A stretch of 64,000 nucleotides of DNA from Pseudomonas chlororaphis subsp. aurantiaca (lineage in GTDB: Bacteria > Pseudomonadota > Gammaproteobacteria > Pseudomonadales > Pseudomonadaceae): assembly GCF_013466605.1 (NCBI RefSeq), contig NZ_CP059162.1, positions 4,030,001-4,094,000 of the forward strand, read 5' to 3'. Position 1 is the first letter of the stretch. Each line of letters begins with the position of its first letter. The notes beneath the pieces are model-generated. The model saw only the letters and a list, made by a program, of their open reading frames with translations, had not been told where the DNA came from and ran no database searches. Both the position numbers and the translations under genes were made by a program. Shown piece after piece: positions 54,554-64,000 of the stretch.

Positions 54554-55893
54554 ATGTCAGTACATGAGGCGGCCCCGGCCGCATGCGAAACGCCGCAACA
54601 GAAACAGAAACGCTTGCGCAAGGTGGCAGCGGCGACCATCTTCGGTTCGATGCTGGAGTGGTACGACTTCTATCTGTACGCCACCATGGCGGCCATCGTC
54701 TTCTCGAAAATCTTCTTCGACCCCGGCAACCCGAAAGTCGCCTCGCTGCTGGCGTTCTCCACCTTTGCCATCGGTTTTATCGCCCGGCCCTTCGGCGGCA
54801 TCCTGTTCGGCTACCTGGGCGACAGGTTCGGCCGCAAGCAGGTGCTGGTGATCACCTTCTGCATGATGGGCGTGTGCACCACCCTGATCGGCCTGATTCC
54901 CAGCTATGCCTCGATCGGCATCTGGGCGCCGATCATCCTGGTGCTGGTGCGGATCATCCAGGGCCTCGGTGCTGGCGCCGAGCTGTCCGGGGCGGCGGTG
55001 ACTTCCTATGAGCACGCCAGCGAAGGCAAGCGCGGCAGCCAGGGTGCCTGCCGGCGCTGGGCCTGAACCTGGGCCTGCTGCTGTCGTCGCTGACCGTCTA
55101 CCTGCTGACCATGAACGGCAACGACTTCCTGCTCTCCGGCGGTTGGCGCATTCCGTTCGTCTGCAGCATCGCCCTGGTCGGCGTCGGCCTGTGGGTGCGC
55201 CGCAGCATTCCGGAAACCCCGCAGTTCGAGAAGCTCGATAAAGCACTCGACACGCACAGCGCCAAGGCCCCGGCCTCGCCCCTCAAGCTGCTGTTCAAGA
55301 ACGACCTCAAGGGCCTGGCCGTGGTGCTGTTCGTGGCCATCGGCTACAACGCCCTGAGCTACATCTTCAAGACCTTTTCCCTGGCCTACCTGACCCAGTA
55401 CAAAGGCGTCGAAGCCCATGTCACTTCGCTGTCGGTGACCATCGCCAGCCTGGTGGCGATCGTTGCCGTGCCCTGCTTCGGCTGGCTCTGCGACAAGTGG
55501 AGCAGCAAGAAGGTGCTGATGCTCGGCGGCCTGTGCTCGGTGCTGTTCGCCTATCCGTTCCTGAGCCTGCTCAATACCGGCGAGCCGCTGATGATCTACC
55601 TGGCCATCGCCATCGGCACCGGGGTCCTGGCGCCGATGATGTTCGCCCCCCAGGGCTCGTTCCTCAGCCGCCAGTTCCCGACCCAGACCCGCTCCTCCGG
55701 CTTCGGTACCGGCCGTGAAATCGGCACCGCCATCGCCGGTGGCCTGGCGCCCCTGGGCGGGCTGGCCCTGGTGGCCAACTCGGCCACTCACTCGACCGAC
55801 GGCGTGGCGCTGATCCTGGCGGTCTCGGCGGTCATGGTGGTGGTCTTCGCCCTGTGCGACCAGGGCCGCAAGCACTCCAGCTTCAAGAACTGA
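54554..55893 (+). pseudogene. MHS-family MFS transporter interrupted by a frameshift
   Basis: The first part (54554-55066, ATG) and second part (in another frame, to 55893) together encode one 446-residue metabolite:H+ symporter of the KgtP/ShiA/PcaT type. Motifs are GSMLEWYDFYLYATMAAIVF, GFIARPFGGILFGYLGDRFGRKQ (loop 2-3 signature) and, after the break, RRSIPETPQFEKL and FFQ-less later helices ending SSFKN. Near 55050-55051 the reading GSQGA should continue WPALGLNLG but one G of TGG is missing (TGCCGG instead of TGGCCGG). Restoring one base joins the frames exactly. It is either a recent inactivating deletion or a sequencing error. The likely substrate is a carboxylate such as 2-hydroxyglutarate or 2-oxoglutarate. 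Confidence 0.85.
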
Positions 55894-55903
55894 GCACACC
55901 CCA

Positions 55904-55931
55904 CTGACGCGCCGTGATGGCGGCGCGTCAG
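55904..55931 (+). terminator. Perfect 11-bp hairpin after the transporter gene
   Basis: CTGACGCGCCG, six bases, CGGCGCGTCAG starts 11 bases past the transporter stop. No T tract follows, so it is a terminator-like hairpin or mRNA 3'-end stabiliser. Confidence 0.55.
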
Positions 55932-56031
55932 GCACCCGCTGCCATCCCCTTGCGCCAATCCTCACAACAGGTCCCAGCGTTGCGGACCATTACCGGTTAT
56001 TTGCGCAATTGCACGCCACGTGACCACCCGT

Positions 56032-56129
56032 CTGCATTCGACCTGACCCGTCATTTGCATTCGTTCTGACCACCGATTGCATCGGATTTCACCAGCACGC
56101 TTTGTAACCATGATCGGCAGAGAACGGCC
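56032..56129. repeat. Left inverted-repeat end of a putative mobile cassette, with three iterated motifs
   Basis: Bases 56077-56129 are a 53-base arm matching the inverse of 57243-57297 ungapped at 45 of 53 positions. Ahead of and within it the motif TGCATTCG..CTGACC recurs three times with 22-23-base spacing (56032, 56055, 56077). Multiple short repeats near each end are typical of IS21-type transposon ends. No transposase gene is present. Confidence 0.75.
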
Positions 56130-56169
56130 AGGAGCTGCTGGGGGACGTAGCAATGACGAAAGAGCAACT

Positions 56170-56313
56170 ATGCTAGGTCTGATGCCGGAATTGATCGAGC
56201 AGATCGGGCCTTGCGTCCATACGTCGTGGCAAAACAATGGGAATGGGATCGATCCGCTTGTGTTGAATTGGCCTTTGCTGCATCTCAAGGCAGGTCTGCC
56301 GGAGGAGGTCTGA
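56170..56313 (+). CDS. Possible 47-residue leader peptide before the formyltransferase
   Basis: ATG 56170 opens a short frame (MLGLMPELIEQIGPCVHTSWQ...) ending 2 bases before the TTG of the formyltransferase gene, so the two could be translationally coupled. GACGAAAGAGCAACT upstream is only a weak ribosome site. I recognise no family; it could be chance. Confidence 0.25.
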   Translation: MLGLMPELIEQIGPCVHTSWQNNGNGIDPLVLNWPLLHLKAGLPEEV

Positions 56314-56315
56314 AG

Positions 56316-57143
56316 TTGCGAATCGCTTTTCTGGTGAACCGGGACGTGGAGAGCAATCTCACTCTCAATTTCCTGCTGCCCGAGATTCACGAGAGCACAG
56401 TGGGAATATTCCTCTCGGAGAGAGTGGGATCGGGCAGGAAGGTGCCACGCATGCTCGGACAACTGGCATTGATCGAGCAGGACTTCTTCAATGCCTTGGC
56501 CCCAGGGTTAATCGGATCGAGCGACCAGGTGAGCAGCGGGCATCGATTCGGTTTTGCAGAACTGCAGCAACGCTTTGGGGTTCCTGTGCGGGTATTGCCC
56601 AGCTTAAGGGATCCTGCGGGCCTGCAAATGCTGCAGGATGTGGGAGCGGATCTGTTCATCTCAATCCGCTTTGGTCAAATCCTGAAGAATGAAGCGTTGG
56701 CAATTGCGCCACGCGGCGTCCTCAATCTGCACTCTGGCCTCTTGCCTCAATATCGAGGTGTTCTCGCGACCTTCCGGGCGCTGCTGAACGGGGACCCGGA
56801 GATCGGTTGTACTCTCCATTGGATCGACAGTCCCGGCATTGATGTGGGTCGCATCATTGAGACTGCGCGTGTGGCAGTCGAAAAGGAGCGCTCCTTGCTG
56901 TGGCACATCCTTTCACTTTATCAACCAGGCGCACGTCTCATCATGAACGCAATCAGGCGCCTGGAGCGCGATGAGCCCATGACGGGGACGTCTCAAGATC
57001 CATCTGCCGGGGCCTACTACTCCTTCCCCGGCGAGGATGACCTGATGCAGTTCACGACACTGGGGTGGCGGCTCTTCGATCGCGAGGACGTTTGGGATCT
57101 TTTCGAATCGTACGGATTTCCGTTGCGCATAAACGCTCCTTGA
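56316..57143 (+). CDS. Formyltransferase-family protein in a mobile-looking cassette
   Basis: I chose TTG 56316 because GGAGGAGG lies 8 bases ahead, giving 275 residues beginning with the fold's first strand, LRIAFLVNRD. The formyltransferase core (about 90-190) shows GADLFISIRFGQILKNEAL and the signature NLHSGLLPQYRGVLATFRALL with Asn and His, then GCTLHWIDSPGIDVGRII with the catalytic Asp. These match the Asn-His-Asp triad of 10-formyltetrahydrofolate-dependent enzymes (GART, Fmt, sugar N-formyltransferases). It lacks the Fmt C-terminal tRNA-binding domain, so a sugar or small-molecule amine is likelier. GC is lower than its neighbours (101 of 180 counted bases, 56%). Confidence 0.82.
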   Translation: MRIAFLVNRDVESNLTLNFLLPEIHESTVGIFLSERVGSGRKVPRMLGQLALIEQDFFNALAPGLIGSSDQVSSGHRFGFAELQQRFGVPVRVLPSLRDPAGLQMLQDVGADLFISIRFGQILKNEALAIAPRGVLNLHSGLLPQYRGVLATFRALLNGDPEIGCTLHWIDSPGIDVGRIIETARVAVEKERSLLWHILSLYQPGARLIMNAIRRLERDEPMTGTSQDPSAGAYYSFPGEDDLMQFTTLGWRLFDREDVWDLFESYGFPLRINAP

Positions 57144-57242
57144 GAGCTGAACGGTGGCAAGGCTTACTGAGGCCTTGTTGCTGGAGCATTGAAAAGTTCA
57201 AAACGACGCCGCAAAAGGTTCGCGTCGCTCAACGTCTGTGTT

Positions 57243-57325
57243 GGGTCGTTCTCTGCCGGTCATGTCCACGAATCGTGCTGGTCAAATCCGATGCAAATGG
57301 GTGGGCAAGTCTGTGCAATTACCCA
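57243..57325. repeat. Right inverted-repeat end of the formyltransferase cassette
   Basis: Read on the minus strand, 57297-57245 matches the left arm (TTGCATCGGATTT, ACCAGCACG, CGGCAGAGAACG) with 8 mismatches in 53. A further partial copy of the iterated motif (TTGCACAGACTTGCCC on the minus strand) lies outward at about 57303-57320. The two arms enclose about 1.1 kb. The outer boundary and any target duplication could not be fixed. Confidence 0.75.
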
Positions 57326-57445
57326 TTATTTACAGAAATTTGCCAGGTGCCGTTAGTCGCCAGGGGCCCGGATGGATTAAAGTAACGCCCCCAGCCCTGG
57401 CGTTATTCGAACGCCCTCGGTCACCCTCTGCAGGAACAGTCATCG

Positions 57446-58405
<960 letters not shown>

Positions 58406-58410
58406 CCCCG

Positions 58411-59355
58411 ATGAACGCCAGCTCAGTCGATGCCCCGGGCATCCGCGTCAGCCTCGCCGAGCTGATCGAGATGCGCCATCGCGTGCGCGAAGTGCAGCTG
58501 TTTTCCACGCCGAGCCAGCGCAGCCCGCTGGTCGGCCTGCACCACTCCAAGCTGCGCGGCCGCGGCGTCGACTTCGACCAGGTGCGGGTCTATCAGGCCG
58601 GCGACGACGTGCGCACCATCGACTGGCGCGTCACCGCGCGCACCCAGGAACCGCACACCAAGCTGTTCCACGAAGAACGCGAACGGCCGATCTTCATCAT
58701 GGTCGAGCAGAGCCGGCGGCTGTTCTTCGGTTCCGGGCTGATGTTCAAGTCGGTGCTCGCCGCCCAGGCCGCGAGCCTGATCGGCTGGGCCGCCCTGGGC
58801 CACAACGACCGGGTCGGCGGCCTGGTGTTCGGCGACGACGACCACTACGAGATCAAGCCGCGGCGCAGCAAACAGAGCCTGCTGCAACTGCTCAACCGCC
58901 TGGTGCGGGTCAATCAGTCGCTGCACAGCGAAACCGAGCCCGAGCGCGACGCCCTCGGCACCGCCCTGCGCCGTGGCCGCGAAGTGCTGCGCCCGGGCAG
59001 CCTGGTGATCGTGATCTGCGACGAGCGCGCCCTGAGCGACGCCGCCGAGCAGCAACTGAGCCTGCTGTCGCGGCATTGCGACCTGCTGCTGATGCCGCTG
59101 TCCGACCCGCTGGACCACGCCCTGCCCGCCGCCGGCCTGCTGCGCTTCGCCGAGCGTGGCGCGCAGCTGGAGCTGGACACCCTCAACTACGAACTGCGCC
59201 AGGCCTATCGGGCGCAGGGCGAAGCGCGCATCGCCCGCTGGGAACTGCTGGCGCAGAAGCTGCGGGTGCTGCTGATGCCCCTGAGCACCCAGAGCGAAAT
59301 GGTCGAGCAACTGCGCGAGTACCTGAACCCGCAACGCCCGGGGAAAACCCGATGA
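58411..59355 (+). CDS. DUF58 domain protein
   Basis: The ATG at 58411, 5 bases after moxR, gives 314 residues. The family signature is [61 protein letters not shown] (about 50-105). It has a VWA-like fold with the MIDAS position replaced (MVEQSRR). It is soluble by sequence, without the N-terminal helices found in many DUF58 proteins. It almost always accompanies MoxR and VWA genes. Its stop overlaps the next start (ATGA). Confidence 0.9.
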   Translation: MNASSVDAPGIRVSLAELIEMRHRVREVQLFSTPSQRSPLVGLHHSKLRGRGVDFDQVRVYQAGDDVRTIDWRVTARTQEPHTKLFHEERERPIFIMVEQSRRLFFGSGLMFKSVLAAQAASLIGWAALGHNDRVGGLVFGDDDHYEIKPRRSKQSLLQLLNRLVRVNQSLHSETEPERDALGTALRRGREVLRPGSLVIVICDERALSDAAEQQLSLLSRHCDLLLMPLSDPLDHALPAAGLLRFAERGAQLELDTLNYELRQAYRAQGEARIARWELLAQKLRVLLMPLSTQSEMVEQLREYLNPQRPGKTR

Positions 59356-59846
59356 GCAGCCTCGACCAACTGCAACCCTTGATCGCCCCGCCCGCCATCG
59401 GCCTGTGGCCGCCCGCGCCGGGCTGGTGGCTGTTGCTGGTGTTGCTGCCGTTGTTCGGTTTCGGCCTGTGGCGGCTCAAGCGCTTCTGGCCACGCCAGCA
59501 CGCCCTGCCCCGCGCCGAACAGCCGCTGGACCCAGTGCGCCTGGCTGCTCTCGCCGAACTGGCGCTGCTGCCCAAGCCCTACGACGGCGCGCCCGCCGGT
59601 GCCTGGCTGCAACAACTCAACGGCTTGCTCAAGCGCCTGTGCCGCAACCATTACCCCTACAGCCAGAGCCACACCCTCAACGGCCGCAAGTGGCTGGCGT
59701 TCCTCGACAACCGCTGCCCGGCGGCCGGCCTTACGCGCTGGATGGTCCTGGTGGAAGGCGCCTACAAGCCCGAGTGCAAGCTCGACGACAAGGCCATCGC
59801 CGGCCTGACCCAGGCGGTGGAAATCTGGATTCGCAAACATGTTTGA
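59352..59846 (+). CDS. DUF4381 membrane protein
   Basis: A 164-residue inner-membrane protein. One helix (about 24-42, [17 protein letters not shown]) is followed by a basic cytoplasmic domain ([51 protein letters not shown]). It belongs to the DUF4381 component of MoxR-VWA operons. It overlaps the genes on both sides (ATGA with DUF58; 8 bases with the VWA gene). Confidence 0.87.
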   Translation: MSSLDQLQPLIAPPAIGLWPPAPGWWLLLVLLPLFGFGLWRLKRFWPRQHALPRAEQPLDPVRLAALAELALLPKPYDGAPAGAWLQQLNGLLKRLCRNHYPYSQSHTLNGRKWLAFLDNRCPAAGLTRWMVLVEGAYKPECKLDDKAIAGLTQAVEIWIRKHV

Positions 59847-60915
59847 GTTTGCCTGGCCGTGGATCTTCGCCCTGCTGCCGCTGCCCTGGCTGCTGCGGGT
59901 GCTGCTGCCGGTGGCCGACAGCGGCGAACCGGCGCTCAAGGTCAGCTTCCTCAGCGACCTGGAAGGCCTGGCCAAGCGCCGTGCCCGGGCCAACCTGCCG
60001 ACCTGGCGCCAGCAGGCCCCCTTCATCCTGTTGTGGCTGTTGCTGCTGGTCGCCGCCGCCCGCCCGCAGTGGCTGGGCGAGCCGCTGCCCGTGGCCGCCA
60101 GCGGCCGCGACCTGCTGGTGGCGGTGGACGTCTCCGGCTCCATGGACTTCCCCGACATGCAATGGCAGGACGAAGACGTCAGCCGCCTGAACCTGGTCCA
60201 GCACCTGCTCGGCGACTTCCTGGAAAGCCGCGAAGGCGACCGCGTCGGGCTGATCCTGTTCGGCAGCAAGGCTTACCTGCAGGCGCCGCTGACCTTCGAC
60301 CGGCACACCGTGCGCGTGTGGCTGGACGAAGCGAAGATCGGCATCGCCGGCAAGAACACCGCCATCGGCGACGCCATCGGCCTGGCGCTCAAGCGCCTGC
60401 GCCAGCGGCCGGCGCAGAGCCGGGTGCTGATCCTGGTCACCGACGGCGCCAACAACGGCGGCGAAATGGACCCGCTGACCGCCGCCCGCCTGGCCGCCGA
60501 AGAAGGCGTGAAGATCTACCCGATCGGCATCGGCGCCGACCCGGAGCAAAGCGCCACCCTGGGTTTCCTCGGCCTCAACCCGAGCCTGGACCTGGACGAA
60601 CCAGCCCTCAAGGCCATCGCCGCAGCCACCGGCGGGCGCTACTTCCGCGCCCGCGACGGCCAGGAACTGCAAGCGATCAAGGACACCCTCGACCAACTGG
60701 AACCGGTGACCCAACAGCCGACCCAGGCCCGTTCGGCCCAGGCGCTGTACAGCTGGCCGCTGGCCGGGGCGCTGCTGCTGAGCATCCTGCTGGTGGTGCG
60801 CGAGCGCTGGCCGGACCATCCGCTGCAACGCTTTTTCACCCGCGAGCGTTTTCTGCAACCTTTGCCAGACTGGCGCGAACGGCTCAAACGCCTGCGCCTG
60901 CGGAGACGTCGATGA
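59839..60915 (+). CDS. VWA-domain membrane protein (BatA-like)
   Basis: A 358-residue protein with N-terminal helices (about 5-22 and 57-74), a von Willebrand factor A domain (about 90-280) and a C-terminal helix (about 303-322). The metal-binding MIDAS motif DVSGSMDFPD (about 96-105) is intact, with a distal Thr/Asp set in LVTDGANNGGEMDP. The BatA-type protein is the likely client of the MoxR ATPase, working at the inner membrane. It overlaps the next gene (ATGA). Confidence 0.9.
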   Translation: MFEFAWPWIFALLPLPWLLRVLLPVADSGEPALKVSFLSDLEGLAKRRARANLPTWRQQAPFILLWLLLLVAAARPQWLGEPLPVAASGRDLLVAVDVSGSMDFPDMQWQDEDVSRLNLVQHLLGDFLESREGDRVGLILFGSKAYLQAPLTFDRHTVRVWLDEAKIGIAGKNTAIGDAIGLALKRLRQRPAQSRVLILVTDGANNGGEMDPLTAARLAAEEGVKIYPIGIGADPEQSATLGFLGLNPSLDLDEPALKAIAAATGGRYFRARDGQELQAIKDTLDQLEPVTQQPTQARSAQALYSWPLAGALLLSILLVVRERWPDHPLQRFFTRERFLQPLPDWRERLKRLRLRRRR

Positions 60916-62672
60916 GCGTGCCGTTCTGGGCCGAACTCTGGCCCCACTGGTTCCGCCCCTGGTGGCTGCTGCTGTTGCCGCTGCTCGGCTGGCTGCTGTG
61001 GCAACTCTGGCACCGACAGAAACGCGCCGGGCGCTGGCAGATGATCCTGCCGCCGGCCTTTCACGCCACCCTGCTCAGCGGTGGCAACGGCCGCGAAAGC
61101 AAGCTGCCGTGGGTCGCCCTCGGCCTGGCCTGGATCCTCGCCGTTCTGGCCCTGCTCGGCCCCGGCTGGCAGCGGGTCGAACAAACCAGCCAGAAACCGG
61201 CCGACCCGCTGGTGGTGGTGCTGGAACTGACCCCGGAAATGCTCGCCGGCGACGTCCCGCCCAATCGCCTGGAACAGGCCCGCCGTAAACTGCTGGACCT
61301 GTTGCAGGTGCGCAGCGATGCGCAGACGGCAATCGTGGTCTACGCCGGTAGCGCCCACACCCTGGTACCGCTGTCGGATGACCTGGCCACCAGCCGCAAC
61401 CTGCTGGAAGCCCTCAAGCCATCGATCATGCCCCAACCCGGGCACCGCGCCGACCTGGCGCTGCTCAAGGCCTTGAAGCTGCTGGACCAGGGCGCGCTGG
61501 GCCAGGGCCGGATCCTGCTGATCGGCTCGTCCCTGAGCGAGCAGGAACGCCAGGGCATCCGCCAGGCCCTCGGCGGCCAGGCGCCGCAACTGTTGATGCT
61601 CGGGGTCGGCAGCCGCCAGGGCTCGCCGGTGGCCCAGGAAGACGGCAGCTTTCTCAAGGACGAACAGGGGGCGATTCTCATGTCGCGCCTCGACAGCCCG
61701 AGCCTGAAGCGCTTCATCGGCGAGGTCGGCGGCCGCTATCGCCCGGCGCGCCTGGACGATAACGACCTGCGCGGCCTGGGCCTGCTCAGCGGTCCGCAGA
61801 ACCTGCGCAGCGACGGCCAGACCCTGCGCCTGGACACCTGGGCCGACCAGGGTTACTGGCTGCTGCTGCCCTTGTTGCTGCTGGCCGCCTGCGCCGGGCG
61901 CCGCGGCTGGCTGTTCTGCCTGCCGCTGCTGCTGTTCGCCGTGCCGCAGCCCAGCTACGCCTTCGAGTTCAACGACCTGTGGCTGCGCCCCGACCAGCAG
62001 GGCCAGCGCCTGCTGGAGCAGAAGCGGCCCGGCGAGGCGGCGCAGCATTTCGAGGACCCGCAGTGGCAAGGGGTGGCGCTGTACGAGGCCGGCAACTACG
62101 CCGCTGCCGCTCAGCGCTTTGCCGAAGGCAACGATGCCCGCGCCCACTACAATCGTGGCAACGCCCTGGCCAAGAGCGGCGAGCTGGAAGCCGCGCTGGA
62201 TGCCTACGAGCAGGCCCTGGAGCTGCAACCGGAGCTTTCGGCCGCGCAAAAGAACAAGGCCCTGGTCGAACGCCTGCTGCAGGAAACCGAGCCTGCGCCC
62301 GCGGAAGAACCGGCCAAGGGCGAAAGCCAGGACAACAACGAACCCCATCAGCCGCCACAAGCCGGCGCGGCGACCCAGGCACCGGTCACCCCAGGCCAGC
62401 AGCCACCGGAGAACAGTCACCCGACCACCGCCGACGAGTCGACGGACGACGAGGTCGCCACCCCGGGCAACGATGCGATTCCCGGCAGCGAGCTGGGCGA
62501 TGAACAGACCACCACGCCGCCGCTGCGCGATGCCCAGGACAATTTCGACGGCGAACACCGCCAGGCATTGGAACAATGGCTGCGGCAGATTCCGGACGAT
62601 CCGGGCGAACTGCTGCGCCGCAAGTTCTGGTACGAACAGCAACAACATCAGGATCAGGGAAAAATTCGATGA
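60912..62672 (+). CDS. VWA-TPR membrane protein (BatB/BatC-like) with degenerate MIDAS
   Basis: A 586-residue protein. Two N-terminal helices (about 18-34, 64-83) precede a VWA-like domain (about 95-285) whose MIDAS position reads VVVLELTPEML, lacking DxSxS. Two helices (about 312-335) are followed by TPR repeats (about 370-455: ALYEAGNYAAAAQRFAEG, ARAHYNRGNALAKSGELEAALDAYEQALELQ). A P/Q/T/E-rich linker (about 460-540) and a short C-terminal domain (DGEHRQALEQWLRQIPDDPGELLRRKFWYE) follow. In other bacteria batB and batC are separate genes; here both halves are in one polypeptide. Confidence 0.88.
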   Translation: MSVPFWAELWPHWFRPWWLLLLPLLGWLLWQLWHRQKRAGRWQMILPPAFHATLLSGGNGRESKLPWVALGLAWILAVLALLGPGWQRVEQTSQKPADPLVVVLELTPEMLAGDVPPNRLEQARRKLLDLLQVRSDAQTAIVVYAGSAHTLVPLSDDLATSRNLLEALKPSIMPQPGHRADLALLKALKLLDQGALGQGRILLIGSSLSEQERQGIRQALGGQAPQLLMLGVGSRQGSPVAQEDGSFLKDEQGAILMSRLDSPSLKRFIGEVGGRYRPARLDDNDLRGLGLLSGPQNLRSDGQTLRLDTWADQGYWLLLPLLLLAACAGRRGWLFCLPLLLFAVPQPSYAFEFNDLWLRPDQQGQRLLEQKRPGEAAQHFEDPQWQGVALYEAGNYAAAAQRFAEGNDARAHYNRGNALAKSGELEAALDAYEQALELQPELSAAQKNKALVERLLQETEPAPAEEPAKGESQDNNEPHQPPQAGAATQAPVTPGQQPPENSHPTTADESTDDEVATPGNDAIPGSELGDEQTTTPPLRDAQDNFDGEHRQALEQWLRQIPDDPGELLRRKFWYEQQQHQDQGKIR

Positions 62673-64000
62673 CCCGCTTCACCACCCTCTTACTCACGCT
62701 GGTGTTGACGCTCGGCGCCTTTACGGTCCGGGCCGAGGGGCTGGTCGCCAGTGTCGACCGCAGCCGCGTGAACTCCGGGGAAACCGTCGAGCTGACCCTG
62801 GAATCCAACAATGTCACGCTGTTCGGCAAACCCGACCTGACGCCGCTGCAAGCGCAGTTCGAGGTCCAGGGCACGCGCCAGGTCAACCAGTTGACCAGCC
62901 TCAATGGCGACAACCGCGCCATCACCCGCTGGATCATCACCCTGCTGCCCAAGACCACCGGCACCGTGGTGATCCCGCCCCTGCAACTGGGCGAAGTACA
63001 GAGCCAGCCGATCACCCTGCTGGTGCTGCAAAGCGAAAGCCGCAACGACAGCGCGCCGCTGGAGCCGGTGTTCATCGACGCCAGCCTAGACCAGGACAGC
63101 GTCTACGTGCAGGCCCAGGCGGTGCTGACCCTGCACATCTATCACTCGGTGTCGCTGTACGACGACAGCAGCCTGACGCCGCTGCAGATCGACGACGCCC
63201 GGGTCGAACAGCTCGGCGAGTCGCGCACCTATGAAAAGGTCATCAACGGCGTGCGCCACGGCGTGATCGAGATCCGCTACGCGATCTTCCCGCAGCACAG
63301 CGGCGTGCTGAACATTCCGGAGCTGGTCTTCAGCGCCACCCTGGCCGACACCGCGGGCGCCCAGAACCCGGCGCCCCTGGGCCTGAAGCCGGGCAAGCTG
63401 ATGCACGTGAGCTCGGCGCAGATGCCGTTGACGGTCAAGGCCAAGCCGGTCGAATACCCGGCCGACGCCCCCTGGCTGCCGGCCCGCAGCCTGAGCCTGA
63501 GCGAAAGCTGGAACCCCGAGCCGGATCACAGCCAGGTCGGCGACTCGCTGACCCGTAGCCTGACCCTCAAGGCCGAAGGCCTGTCCAGCTCGCAGCTGCC
63601 ACCCTTGCCGGTGACCGAGGCCAACGGCCTGCGCAGCTACCCGGACCAGCCGCAACTGAGCAATCAGGTCAGCGACCGCGGGCTGATCGGCAGCCGCGAA
63701 GACAGCCAGGCCCTGGTGCCGAACCGCAGCGGCAGCATCGACCTGCCGGCGCTGGAAGTGGTCTGGTGGAACACCCATGAGGACCACCTGGAACGCAGCA
63801 GCCTGCCGGCGCGCACCCTGCAAGTGGCGAACAATCCAAGCCTGGTGGTGGACACCCCGGCCGGCGCGACGCCAGCCGGCGTCAGTGACGACAGCACCAC
63901 GCTCTGGGCCTGGAAACTCAGCACCCTGCTCCTCGCCTGCACCACCCTGCTGGGCTTCGGCCTCTGGTGGCGCGCGCGCTGGCAACCGGCGATCCTGCGT
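62669..64000 (+). CDS. BatD-like protein, 3' end outside window
   Basis: The gene starts with an ATGA overlap and is open for 444 codons to the right edge. A signal peptide (MTRFTTLLLTLVLTLGAFTVRA) precedes repeated beta-sandwich periplasmic domains typical of BatD (VDRSRVNSGETVELTLESN, DSVYVQAQAVLTLHIYHSVSLYDD, FPQHSGVLNIPELVFSATL). A transmembrane helix (about 415-435, LSTLLLACTTLLGFGLWW) is followed by a cytoplasmic start that is cut off. It is the last visible gene of the MoxR operon. Confidence 0.88.
   Translation, partial: MTRFTTLLLTLVLTLGAFTVRAEGLVASVDRSRVNSGETVELTLESNNVTLFGKPDLTPLQAQFEVQGTRQVNQLTSLNGDNRAITRWIITLLPKTTGTVVIPPLQLGEVQSQPITLLVLQSESRNDSAPLEPVFIDASLDQDSVYVQAQAVLTLHIYHSVSLYDDSSLTPLQIDDARVEQLGESRTYEKVINGVRHGVIEIRYAIFPQHSGVLNIPELVFSATLADTAGAQNPAPLGLKPGKLMHVSSAQMPLTVKAKPVEYPADAPWLPARSLSLSESWNPEPDHSQVGDSLTRSLTLKAEGLSSSQLPPLPVTEANGLRSYPDQPQLSNQVSDRGLIGSREDSQALVPNRSGSIDLPALEVVWWNTHEDHLERSSLPARTLQVANNPSLVVDTPAGATPAGVSDDSTTLWAWKLSTLLLACTTLLGFGLWWRARWQPAILR

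Overview
The window looks like a chromosome segment of a fluorescent Pseudomonas, probably of the P. fluorescens / P. chlororaphis / P. protegens group. The evidence is high GC, Pseudomonas-type REP palindromes between genes, and two blocks whose gene order I recognise from memory of P. aeruginosa: vreA-vreI-vreR / hxc / PstS-like protein / large TPS exoprotein on the left, and gdhB near a moxR-type operon on the right. I ran no database search; species and gene names rest on sequence motifs and remembered synteny.

Region 1 (1-23.2 kb) is one functional block for phosphate-starvation secretion. It holds a very large filamentous-haemagglutinin-like exoprotein that leaves the window at its left edge (PdtA-like), a PstS/DING-type secreted protein (LapA-like) and a complete Hxc type II secretion system. 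The Hxc genes are F, E, D, M, L, K, G and C on the minus strand and I, H and J on the plus strand; the secretin is a lipoprotein. The cell-surface-signalling trio vreA-vreI-vreR follows. A long palindromic repeat with a hexanucleotide microsatellite separates hxcR from hxcQ.

Region 2 (23.3-32.6 kb) holds a small exported protein, an azoreductase/AhpD-like pair divergent from a MocR-type regulator, an ABM monooxygenase, an exported cupin and the large NAD-glutamate dehydrogenase gene gdhB.

Region 3 (33-52 kb) is a nonribosomal peptide locus. It contains mbtH and two very large, translationally coupled NRPS genes with five modules: C-A-T / C-A-T / C-A-T-E, then C-A-T / C-A-T-TE. Reading the A-domain pocket residues by eye predicts Gly-Val-D-Phe-Thr-Ile (the last could be Val). 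The first C domain is EntF/starter-like, with no acyl-activating or aryl-carrier gene beside it. No exporter, regulator or tailoring gene accompanies the locus. The start of the first gene and its leader are distinctly AT-richer than the rest. I do not recognise the product; this is the best candidate for an undescribed system here.

Region 4 (52-57.4 kb) contains a FadR-type regulator, L-2-hydroxyglutarate oxidase (lhgO) and an MHS-family transporter broken by one frameshift. The same FadR-type operator lies before the regulator and before lhgO. Next comes a formyltransferase-like gene of lower GC, boxed by long imperfect inverted repeats with iterated motifs. It looks like a transposase-less mobile cassette.

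Region 5 (57.4-64 kb) is a tightly overlapping moxR / DUF58 / DUF4381 / VWA / VWA-TPR / BatD operon running off the right edge. No rRNA, tRNA or CRISPR array was found.
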